From NCBI GenBank assembly GCA_003136075.1, contig PNBP01000034.1, positions 19,965 through 25,116 on the forward strand: 5,152 bases of DNA, in the 5' to 3' direction. Made by a program: the position numbers and the translations under genes. The notes under the pieces were generated by a model. That model saw only the letters and a list, made by a program, of their open reading frames with translations. It did not search any database and was not told where the DNA came from. Positions 1 to 3,800 of this stretch are shown here, piece by piece; position 1 is the stretch's first letter, and every line of letters begins with the position of its first letter. This DNA is from Methanoregula sp. (GTDB taxonomy: Archaea; Halobacteriota; Methanomicrobia; Methanomicrobiales; Methanospirillaceae).

Positions 1-1
1 G

Positions 2-727
2 ATGAAAACCGGATGTGACCGTGGAACAGTGAAAAATCAGGAAGTGCTTAGTCAACATATCCCCCCGCGTATTAGTATGATTTTTACGTCTATCGAATCC
101 GTATCAAAAGAAACTGATGATGCGCAGGATGAAAGCAGATTTCTTACCATCAATGTTATGCGCAGTATAGAGGATGAAGAACGAATTCGTAAATTCATGC
201 AGGAAGAACATGAGGACATCAGTGAAGAACTTGAAATTATTTATACCGCGTGGGATTTCATCGAACCTAACAAAATTGAGGTAAAATTACATCGAACCTT
301 TGAAGAGAAACTTCCATTCCGTGAATTTAAACGGTTTTTAACGTTAATGCGAGCGCGGGCATTACTGTTAGGACGAAACACCACCACGGAGGATGATGTT
401 ATAGCTATCAAAAACGTTCTGACATATTCCACCCCCATGATTAACAGTGAAACGGCGGGATTAACACAGAATGAAAAGAAAGTATACGAATGTATCCCGG
501 AGGGTAAATGGATCACAACAATTGAAATCCAAACGATAACGGGTTTGACAGTTCAATCAGTATACAAAGCATTACGAGGGAAAAGAGGAAGATTTGATTC
601 ACCTATAAATGGTATCTTATCGAAGATGAAAGTATATCATGAGGTCGAACGAAACGAAAACACGAATGATATTCACAAGTTCAAAAGATTTTCAGTAGGT
701 TCAGGAGAGAATACAAAAATTTCCTGA
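2..727 (+). CDS. C-terminal part of a plasmid/virus-type replication helicase (primase-helicase-like), 5' end outside window
   Basis: The frame is open to the left edge, so the ATG at base 2 is probably internal and the gene partial. No Walker A motif is visible in the 241 residues, as expected if the ATPase core lies upstream. Residues about 22-53 read like the end of a RecA/AAA-type core: a hydrophobic strand (ISMIFTSI) followed by a D-E-S-R-F motif that could supply an arginine finger. Residues 105-140 (REFKRFLTLMRARALLLGR, then TTTEDDV) match the helical lid pattern of archaeal plasmid primase-helicase and MCM/MoxR-like proteins. Residues 152-215 look like a winged helix (LTQNEKKVYECI, then TIEIQTITGLTVQSVYKAL). 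The family is inferred from this domain order, not from a search. A replication role fits the origin-like block immediately downstream. The product is probably cytosolic and DNA-bound. An alternative is an unrelated AAA+ ATPase with a C-terminal winged helix. Confidence 0.6.
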   Translation: MKTGCDRGTVKNQEVLSQHIPPRISMIFTSIESVSKETDDAQDESRFLTINVMRSIEDEERIRKFMQEEHEDISEELEIIYTAWDFIEPNKIEVKLHRTFEEKLPFREFKRFLTLMRARALLLGRNTTTEDDVIAIKNVLTYSTPMINSETAGLTQNEKKVYECIPEGKWITTIEIQTITGLTVQSVYKALRGKRGRFDSPINGILSKMKVYHEVERNENTNDIHKFKRFSVGSGENTKIS

Positions 728-795
728 CCAATACGCTGTTCTTTTTGCCATTACCCACCCTATTACCCCCACTATACCTCTCTTTATTTTTTATA

Positions 796-823
796 TTAGA
801 AGAGACTATACCCATTACCCCCT
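796..823 (+). repeat. left arm of a perfect 28-bp inverted repeat
   Basis: Every base of 796-823 pairs with 926-953 on the opposite strand. The arm carries AGAAGAGACTATA followed by CCCATTACCCCCT. The two arms are separated by 102 bp holding the A/T-rich core. Shorter pairing continues inside (AAATTG at 833-838 with CAATTT at 914-919), and with a one-base offset outside (754-772 against 957-975). Confidence 0.95.
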
Positions 824-840
824 ATTACCCCCAAATTGAA

Positions 841-912
841 AGAAGATGTTTTTTTGGGAAATATTTTTTTTTAATTTTTTTGCAAAAAAAATATTTTTTT
901 TTTTGCTTGCTT
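841..912. other. A/T-rich core, possible DNA-unwinding element
   Basis: About 70 bases made largely of T runs with one A8 tract, ending at a TTGCTTGCTTGC stretch. It lies inside the loop of the 28-bp inverted repeat. Such tracts melt easily and bend DNA, which suits an origin. As a rightward oligo-T signal it could also end transcription of the upstream helicase gene. Confidence 0.5.
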
Positions 913-925
913 GCAATTTCCAAAA

Positions 926-953
926 AGGGGGTAATGGGTATAGTCTCTTCTAA
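926..953 (-). repeat. right arm of the perfect 28-bp inverted repeat
   Basis: Exact reverse complement of 796-823. The part towards the core holds AGGGGGTAATGGG and the outer part TATAGTCTCTTCTAA. A further GGGGGTAATGGG copy follows at 959-970, so the symmetrical array extends beyond the perfect arms. Confidence 0.95.
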
Positions 954-1079
954 AAGGTGGGGGTAATGGGTGGGGTTTTCACACCTGTATCGGCGTGATT
1001 ATATCCCAATGGGGGGTAATGGGGTGGGTTAATCTCAATACACGTTCTATCCCTCCACCCGCGTTTCAATATATGTTCT

Positions 1080-1098
1080 GTTATGACCATTTCATAAC
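1080..1098. promoter_or_regulatory. palindromic site 1, GTTATGA-N5-TCATAAC
   Basis: Perfect 7-bp arms with a 5-base spacer (CCATT). It directly follows the GTTCT of the second direct repeat. The same arrangement recurs 66 bp downstream, making a larger composite repeat. The size and symmetry suit a dimeric DNA-binding protein. Confidence 0.65.
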
Positions 1099-1145
1099 TC
1101 AATACACGTATTCACGCCCCGGTGGGGGGTTTATACCCGCGTTCT

Positions 1146-1165
1146 GTTATGAACCAGTTCATAAC
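1146..1165. promoter_or_regulatory. palindromic site 2, GTTATGAA-N4-TTCATAAC
   Basis: Perfect 8-bp arms with a 4-base spacer (CCAG), following the GTTCT of the fourth direct repeat exactly as site 1 follows the second. It lies about 30 bp upstream of the TATA box of the RHH gene, so a bound protein could influence that promoter. Autoregulation is inference. Confidence 0.65.
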
Positions 1166-1195
1166 TTCGTATACGTTCTATTCATAGCAGTAATA

Positions 1196-1203
1196 TTTAA
1201 ATA
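1196..1203 (+). promoter_or_regulatory. TATA box of the RHH gene (predicted leaderless transcript)
   Basis: TTTAAATA is centred 26-27 bp upstream of about 1226, the normal archaeal distance from TATA box to transcription start. That puts the start at or next to the ATG at 1227. There is no SD upstream of this ATG, which agrees with a leaderless mRNA. Confidence 0.6.
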
Positions 1204-1226
1204 CTTTAATTATACTACTGCATTCC

Positions 1227-1508
1227 ATGACAATTTCTGACAATGAGAAAATGATCTCCGTGGTCATTCCAAAACAACTCTATGAACGCGTTAAGAAAAT
1301 CTGTGATAATCGGGGTTGCTCACTCTCTGCATTTGGGCAGGTTGCTATAGAGGAACGCGTGATAGAATGCGAGACCCCAGCAGCATCGATCAAGACGTTA
1401 AACGATTTATGTGAGGAACCCATACACGAAAGAAAAATCATAATCAATCCGGATCCCATTTACGAACCGGCAACCCCGGATTGGACAAAACTTTTTGCCA
1501 AAGCCTAA
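1227..1508 (+). CDS. ribbon-helix-helix (CopG/Arc-like) DNA-binding protein, putative control or partition protein
   Basis: A 93-residue protein with an N-terminal RHH fold: a beta strand at 9-14 (MISVVI), helix 1 at about 16-29 (KQLYERVKKICDNRG) and helix 2 at about 33-48 (LSAFGQVAIEERVIEC). RHH proteins act as dimers, with the paired strands inserted in the major groove, often on repeated or symmetrical sites. The C-terminal half is acidic and Pro-rich (INPDPIYEPATPDW) with no recognised domain; it could bind a partner or form oligomers. Phased direct repeats lie both upstream (1038-1181) and downstream (1517-1563), so the protein probably binds the DNA around its own gene. That is the arrangement of plasmid copy-control repressors and of centromere-binding proteins. 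No ParA-like ATPase is seen in the window. Start: the ATG at 1227 fits the TATA spacing; the internal ATG at 1251 would still keep the RHH strand. Confidence 0.75.
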   Translation: MTISDNEKMISVVIPKQLYERVKKICDNRGCSLSAFGQVAIEERVIECETPAASIKTLNDLCEEPIHERKIIINPDPIYEPATPDWTKLFAKA

Positions 1509-1509
1509 C

Positions 1510-1516
1510 TTTTTTT
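1510..1516 (+). terminator. oligo-T terminator after the RHH gene
   Basis: Seven consecutive T begin two bases after the TAA stop codon. Archaeal RNA polymerase commonly terminates at such T runs without needing a hairpin. Confidence 0.5.
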
Positions 1517-1563
1517 ATACGCGTTCTTTCATCACCATGAAATAGAAATCATACGCGTTCTAT
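1517..1563 (+). repeat. two downstream copies of the phased direct repeat
   Basis: ATACGCGTTCTTT (1517-1529) and ATACGCGTTCTAT (1551-1563) are the best-conserved copies of the motif found upstream of the RHH gene. They are again 34 bp apart, and share 11 identical bases. The first is followed by a perfect palindrome, TTTCAT-CACC-ATGAAA (1527-1542), analogous to the palindromes that follow two upstream copies. Confidence 0.75.
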
Positions 1564-1885
1564 CGTCGCTGCTAATACTAATAATAAGAAAATGTCACAG
1601 CGCGGTTTCTGCGTGTTTTTCACAAATCATAGGCACTTGTGCGATCCGGTACGAGATCCGCGAAATCTCACGCAGGTATTGAGGGTCTCATGTGTATGCG
1701 AGCGGGTGGGGGGAATCTGCTTTTGATGAATCATCAAAACGGCGGGATTGAAATTAGCCAGGGAAAATTAATACAATTTTTCTTCTACATGAGCCAGGCA
1801 TTTTTGAAATTTGCATAAACATTAGTAAGCATTTATGAAAATACGAAACCGCTAGTCTTATTGTGTTAACAATCGATGAACGGGT
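1564..1885. other. intergenic stretch with a perfect 19-bp palindrome, no convincing gene
   Basis: This stretch has no well-supported gene. A 44-codon plus-strand frame (1592-1726) lacks both an SD and a TATA box. Structured elements are a palindrome TTTTGATGA-A-TCATCAAAA (1721-1739), a small GAGAT/ATCTC hairpin (1653-1669) and paired GATCCG words (1643 and 1655). The last 60 bases should contain the promoter of the membrane-protein gene at 1886; a weak TATA-like TTTATGAA lies near 1831. The stem-rich middle could be a small RNA or a regulatory site, but nothing identifies a class. Confidence 0.4.
1721..1739. promoter_or_regulatory. perfect 19-bp palindrome (operator or hairpin)
   Basis: TTTTGATGA and TCATCAAAA are exact complements around one central A. 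It lies about 150 bp before the next plus-strand gene. It could be a dimer binding site or a short RNA hairpin. There is no T run after it, so a factor-independent terminator is less likely. Confidence 0.45.
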
Positions 1886-2107
1886 ATGTCTGATGGTTGG
1901 GGCTTGGGATCCGGAGCAGTGATTTTAGGTATTGTTTTGATAATAATTGCATGGATTTCTTCTTCGGGAAGTTTTGGAGATCTTAAATCTATCAGTAGCC
2001 AAAGTATCCAAATAATCGGATTATTTGGAGTGGCATCATTGATAACCGGTGCAATAATTATTTTTTTAGAAATTATACAAATCAAAAGAAAATTTAATGG
2101 AGATTAA
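1886..2107 (+). CDS. small membrane protein with two transmembrane segments, function unknown
   Basis: A 73-residue product with hydrophobic segments at about 8-26 (SGAVILGIVLIIIAWISSS) and 42-63 (IQIIGLFGVASLITGAIIIF). They are joined by a short polar loop and followed by a basic tail (QIKRKFNGD). By the positive-inside rule the C-terminus should face the cytoplasm. The ATG at 1886 is the first possible start, because an in-frame TGA lies three codons upstream. No SD is seen and the promoter is weak. The frame on the opposite strand has no start signals and an unnatural composition, so plus is chosen. The gene converges on the minus-strand operon, and its last 14 bases overlap that operon's final gene. 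A role as a membrane-embedded accessory protein of the element is possible but unproven. Confidence 0.55.
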   Translation: MSDGWGLGSGAVILGIVLIIIAWISSSGSFGDLKSISSQSIQIIGLFGVASLITGAIIIFLEIIQIKRKFNGD

Positions 2108-2348
2108 GAAAAATTATTTTTTTTTCTTTCAGATGTGATAATTCACGCTGTAATCTATAACATTCAATAAACAGTGATATAATTACTAATCCCATACCAA
2201 GGGTAATCATCCAAGAATGATTTATCCATGCGTTCTCTGTATTAGATATTTCAATCCATAAAAAACCGATTAATACTCCGATTGCAGCAACAAATAAACC
2301 ACGTGCTGTTATTTTTTGTGCATTCTCAATTTTCTCTAATAGTGTCAT
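2094..2348 (-). CDS. small two-helix membrane protein, last gene of the operon
   Basis: An 84-residue protein from the ATG at 2348. This start is chosen over an upstream GTG (2357) because GAGGAG (2357-2362) sits 8 bases before it and the ATG forms an ATGA overlap with the stop of the preceding gene. Hydrophobic segments lie at about 17-33 (GLFVAAIGVLIGFLWIE) and 46-63 (WMITLGMGLVIISLFIEC). A charged, helical, Lys/Arg-rich tail follows (YRLQRELSHLKEKK). The N-terminus is amphipathic (LLEKIENAQKI). It is similar in size and topology to its upstream neighbour, so the two may act together in the membrane. The family is not recognised; envelope, egress or partner-binding roles are guesses. Confidence 0.7.
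   Translation of the reverse strand: MTLLEKIENAQKITARGLFVAAIGVLIGFLWIEISNTENAWINHSWMITLGMGLVIISLFIECYRLQRELSHLKEKKIIFLNLH
2117..2125 (+). terminator. oligo-T run terminating the plus-strand membrane gene
   Basis: Nine consecutive T begin ten bases after the TAA stop of the gene ending at 2107. They lie inside the C-terminal codons of the convergent minus-strand gene, where they are read as Lys/Asn-type A runs. Confidence 0.4.
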
Positions 2349-2626
2349 ATACCACACTCCTCTATCTTCTCACTCCCCAACCACACGCCAAATAATACCA
2401 GGCAAAAGGCAAGCACGATTAAATCACCGGCAAGAGCATATCCGGCATATTGAGCCGGGGCCGCGTGGATCGTATCCGTGAATCCGGCGATCATGTTGCT
2501 GTAATACGCATCCGTTACTCTTGGCATTATTGAGGATGCAAGGGCAGTTATCACGAGGGATGGAGTAACGATAAAAAATAGTTTTGTGGGAAGGGGAGAC
2601 CGGCGGATCTCGTACGCTGAAATCAT
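2345..2626 (-). CDS. small two-helix membrane protein, function unknown
   Basis: A 93-residue protein. The first hydrophobic segment is at about 15-34 (TKLFFIVTPSLVITALASSI). A central region of about 27 residues follows (VTDAYYSN, FTDTIHAAPAQ) and would lie outside the cell if both ends are cytoplasmic. The second segment is at about 62-84 (YALAGDLIVLAFCLVLFGVWLG). The N-terminus is basic (YEIRRS), which agrees with an inside location. The ATG at 2626 overlaps the TGA of the preceding gene as ATGA, and AAGG (2635-2638) lies 8 bases upstream. Its own TGA overlaps the next start in the same way, so translation of the three genes is probably coupled. No catalytic motif is seen. Small membrane proteins of this form are common in archaeal viruses, but I recognise no family. 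Confidence 0.7.
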   Translation of the reverse strand: MISAYEIRRSPLPTKLFFIVTPSLVITALASSIMPRVTDAYYSNMIAGFTDTIHAAPAQYAGYALAGDLIVLAFCLVLFGVWLGSEKIEECGI

Positions 2627-2745
2627 TTTTCTAACCTTATGGTGATTTCTGGATACTGTTCTAGGATACTAACGAGAGCATCAATAGGAATATCAACAAC
2701 AATCCCGCCGTCTTTAATTTCTATTCCGGTATCAATCGTATCCAT
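2623..2745 (-). CDS. 40-residue protein, function unknown
   Basis: A very small gene encoding MDTIDTGIEIKDGGIVVDIP followed by a short helix (IDALVSILEQYPEITIRLEK). The first half reads as two beta strands around a DGG turn and the second as a helix and a strand, so a compact beta-hairpin-plus-helix fold is likely. Support comes from signals rather than length: GAGG (2752-2755) is placed 6 bases before the ATG, the start overlaps the end of the preceding gene by 14 bases, and its TGA forms an ATGA overlap with the next ATG. The product is acidic, soluble and probably cytosolic. Antitoxin-like or regulatory peptides can look like this, but no partner shows that here. Confidence 0.6.
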   Translation of the reverse strand: MDTIDTGIEIKDGGIVVDIPIDALVSILEQYPEITIRLEK

Positions 2746-2893
2746 AATCATCCTCATCCTGAAATTCGTGTTCCAGCTTCCATGCGAAGTCCTCATTTCT
2801 CTGCGCCAAAAATGCCAGTTCTTCTATGGAAGCATAAAACGGTTTTCCGTTTTCATCGGAAATCACGGTGTAAAATTCGTTTTTATGCACCAT
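2732..2893 (-). CDS. 53-residue acidic protein, function unknown
   Basis: The product starts MVHKNEFYTVISDENGKPFY, continues with a helix (ASIEELAFLAQRNEDFAWKLEH) and ends in an acidic tail (QDEDDYGYD). The front looks like a strand-turn-strand (YTVISDENGKPFYAS). The ATG shares a base with the TGA of the preceding gene (TGATG), so reinitiation is likely; the SD is weak. The tail is strongly negative and could mimic DNA or bind basic partners such as those encoded upstream in this operon (inference). No family is recognised. It is below usual gene-finder length limits, but its exact fit between its neighbours supports it. Confidence 0.6.
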   Translation of the reverse strand: MVHKNEFYTVISDENGKPFYASIEELAFLAQRNEDFAWKLEHEFQDEDDYGYD

Positions 2894-3039
2894 CAGAAAT
2901 CACGTGGTTCTCCCGCCTCACGGCATAATTTTTTACAACAAGTAGTACAAATTATCGCCGATGGTGTATCGAAATACTGCCGGCGCTTGTGCTCGCCACA
3001 GAGACGGCATTTCCTAAATCTCCACGGGCCGGAACTCAT
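2893..3039 (-). CDS. mini zinc-ribbon protein (two CxxC pairs), 48 residues
   Basis: The product has Cys pairs at 11/14 (CRLC) and 31/34 (CTTC), spaced by 16 residues, plus extra Cys at 35 and 39. This is the pattern of a four-Cys zinc ribbon or treble clef. The zinc would be structural, and the knuckles are surrounded by Arg/Lys (RFRKCRLC, EHKRRQY, CKKLCRE), so nucleic-acid binding is likely. Start choice is uncertain. The ATG at 3039 lies 4 bases after the stop of the preceding gene, with AAAGGA rather far upstream (12 bases). The ATG at 3069 has GGAA at 9 bases and would add 10 residues (MLWEKGFFDI) while overlapping the preceding gene. A GTG at 3156 would overlap much more and is unlikely. 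Small zinc-ribbon proteins are frequent in archaeal viruses and plasmids as transcription factors, but the target cannot be read from sequence. Confidence 0.65.
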   Translation of the reverse strand: MSSGPWRFRKCRLCGEHKRRQYFDTPSAIICTTCCKKLCREAGEPRDF

Positions 3040-3043
3040 GATA

Positions 3044-3367
3044 TCAAAGAATCCTTTTTCCCATAGCATATATCGGCATTCCGCTTCCAAACGCGGGTCT
3101 TTTCTTGGCAGCGGGCCGGTGTTGGGTTTGTGCTCTCTGTTGTGCTGCTTGAGCACGCGCGACTAGTACCTGTTGCTCACGTGGGGAAATTAGACGGTTT
3201 TCATACACGCGATATCCCATTTTATTTGTCAAAAATCCGATAGCTGCTTTTGCGATTTGATTCCCGTCAGCTCTGGGATTTGCCGCACGAATTTGTTTAT
3301 AGATTTTAACAAATGCCACACGCGCTTCTCCGGTGATACCGTTAATCTGTGGAATTGTCTCGGTCAT
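3044..3367 (-). CDS. 107-residue basic protein with Ala/Gln/Arg-rich linker, function unknown
   Basis: The N-terminal two thirds is a helical domain (GEARVAFVKIYKQIRAANPR; then GNQIAKAAIGFLTNKMGYRVYENR). It is followed by SPREQQVLVARAQAAQQRAQ, a disordered basic stretch (HRPAAKKRPAFGSG) and a short hydrophobic end (MPIYAMGKRIL). The ATG at 3367 has one of the best SD sequences in the window, GGAGTGA (3374-3380), 6 bases upstream, and overlaps the preceding TGA as ATGA. This points to good expression. The strong positive charge and flexible tail suit a nucleic-acid-binding or virion core protein. That is inference, and no family is recognised. Confidence 0.7.
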   Translation of the reverse strand: MTETIPQINGITGEARVAFVKIYKQIRAANPRADGNQIAKAAIGFLTNKMGYRVYENRLISPREQQVLVARAQAAQQRAQTQHRPAAKKRPAFGSGMPIYAMGKRIL

Positions 3368-3477
3368 GTTCGGTCACTCCCTTTATACGACGCGCCGGCC
3401 ACATGTGCATTTTTCCGGCTATGGGGAATCCGGGGTTTCAAATTTGAGGATGTTTTAACCCGTGAATTTGTTTTCAT
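3364..3477 (-). CDS. 37-residue strongly basic protein, function unknown
   Basis: The product begins MKTNSRVKTSSNLKPRIPHS and ends RKNAHVAGASYKGSDRT. It is rich in Lys, Arg, Ser and Asn, low in hydrophobic residues and probably disordered. It is accepted as a gene because its signals are very good: GGAGG (3484-3488) is placed 6 bases before the ATG, the ATG overlaps the TGA of the preceding gene (ATGA), and its own TGA overlaps the next ATG in the same way. It may be a nucleic-acid-binding peptide, or a leader whose translation couples the neighbouring genes. Confidence 0.6.
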   Translation of the reverse strand: MKTNSRVKTSSNLKPRIPHSRKNAHVAGASYKGSDRT

Positions 3478-3650
3478 TCTCTTCCTCCCTTGTTTCCACC
3501 GAAAAAACTATTGAAAATACCGGGTTTTCTTTCACCAGTATCTTCATGTTTTCCTGTCATTGAATTGTTAAGATTCTCTCCTCTTGCAAAGACTGAATGC
3601 GCCCACTCTCTCCGGCGCTCACAGCGCGGATCTATTTTTTCTTTTGACAT
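3474..3650 (-). CDS. 58-residue basic protein, function unknown
   Basis: The product has a charged N-terminus (MSKEKIDPRCERRREWAHSV), a polar middle (FARGENLNNSMTGKHEDTGE) and a Gly/Phe-containing end (PGIFNSFFGGNKGGRE). No domain is recognised. The Arg-rich helix around 10-20 and the Gly-rich end could contact nucleic acid or other subunits. The ATG at 3650 follows the TAA of the preceding gene after 3 bases and is preceded by GGACGTGA (3658-3665), seven of eight bases of the ideal archaeal SD, at 7 bases. The stop overlaps the next start. Confidence 0.6.
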   Translation of the reverse strand: MSKEKIDPRCERRREWAHSVFARGENLNNSMTGKHEDTGERKPGIFNSFFGGNKGGRE

Positions 3651-3653
3651 TTT

Positions 3654-3800
3654 TTAATCACGTCCTGAATTTTTCTTAAACCAACCGATATTCAAACCAC
3701 GATTTATTTTTTCATTGTATCGAACAATATCCGATTCCGCATCTTTCCGAATCGGCGTTTCTTGCTTGTCACGAATGATTATGATTTTTTCAAATCCCAT
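3654..3800 (-). CDS. 48-residue protein, function unknown
   Basis: The chosen start is the ATG at 3800, which shares its A with the TAA of the preceding gene (TAATG) and has GGAGG (3809-3813) at 8 bases. A longer in-frame version from 3878 would run through the preceding gene's Lys/Arg-rich end and is rejected. The product has a hydrophobic strand (KIIIIRD), then polar and charged sequence (QETPIRKDAESDIVRYNEKI) and an aromatic end (LNIGWFKKN). It is soluble and probably a small alpha/beta or strand-helix fold. The family is unknown. Confidence 0.6.
   Translation of the reverse strand: MGFEKIIIIRDKQETPIRKDAESDIVRYNEKINRGLNIGWFKKNSGRD

Larger units (their letters stand above)
747..1030. other. 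candidate replication origin: opposed G/C-rich motifs around an A/T-rich core
   Basis: This gene-free block has several copies of one motif. On the left they read as TTACCC/ATTACCCCC (about 751-756, 763-770, 815-822, 825-832). On the right they read as the complement GGGGGTAATGGG (927-938, 959-970, 1012-1024). Between them, 841-912 is almost pure A/T with T runs of 6 to 12 and a T7-GC-A8 near-palindrome (875-891). Opposed protein-binding motifs around an unwinding-prone core, next to a helicase gene, is the usual form of an origin. The assignment is inference. I do not see the TCCA/GAAAC parts of the classical archaeal ORB element, so an element-encoded initiator would be more likely than host Orc1/Cdc6. 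Confidence 0.5.
1038..1181 (+). repeat. five helically phased direct repeats (iteron or centromere-like array)
   Basis: Copies: ATACACGTTCTAT (1038-1050), ATATATGTTCTGT (1069-1081), ATACACGTATTCA (1102-1114, degenerate), ACCCGCGTTCTGT (1135-1147) and GTATACGTTCTAT (1169-1181). The core G of GTTCT falls at 1044, 1075, 1108, 1141 and 1175, giving steps of 31, 33, 33 and 34 bp, close to three turns of B-DNA. A protein bound to each copy would therefore sit on roughly one face of the helix. The array ends about 45 bp before the RHH gene. Its likely ligand is that protein (inference). Confidence 0.75.

Noticed and set aside
241..516. Minus-strand open frame inside the helicase-like gene
   Set aside because: Shadow of a well-supported plus-strand coding region with helicase-lid and winged-helix patterns.
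751..832. Telomere-like TTACCC repeats
   Set aside because: Copies are few, irregularly spaced, and appear inverted on the other side of the core, so they act as paired sites and not as a tandem end repeat.
745..966. Plus-strand open frame across the inverted repeat and poly-T core
   Set aside because: The product is Pro/Leu/Phe low-complexity sequence that simply reads C-rich repeats and T runs; there is no SD.
927..1029. G-quadruplex in the G-rich repeats
   Set aside because: Each cluster has only three close G runs of three or more (for example 959-975 and 1011-1029); a canonical four-run quadruplex would need a loop of about 20 bases.
747..1030. Classical archaeal ORB origin boxes
   Set aside because: The G run is present, but the TCCA and GAAAC parts of the ORB consensus are not found beside it.
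1038..1181. CRISPR array
   Set aside because: The regular 31-34 bp period is suggestive, but the repeats are only about 13 bp, degenerate, with embedded palindromes in the spacers and no cas genes.
1592..1726. 44-codon plus-strand frame with several Cys
   Set aside because: No TATA box at the right distance and no SD; Cys positions do not form CxxC pairs.
2639..3166. Long plus-strand open frame of 175 codons
   Set aside because: It lies antisense to five minus-strand genes that have their own SD sequences and stop-start overlaps. Its product has no recognisable domain and no start signal.
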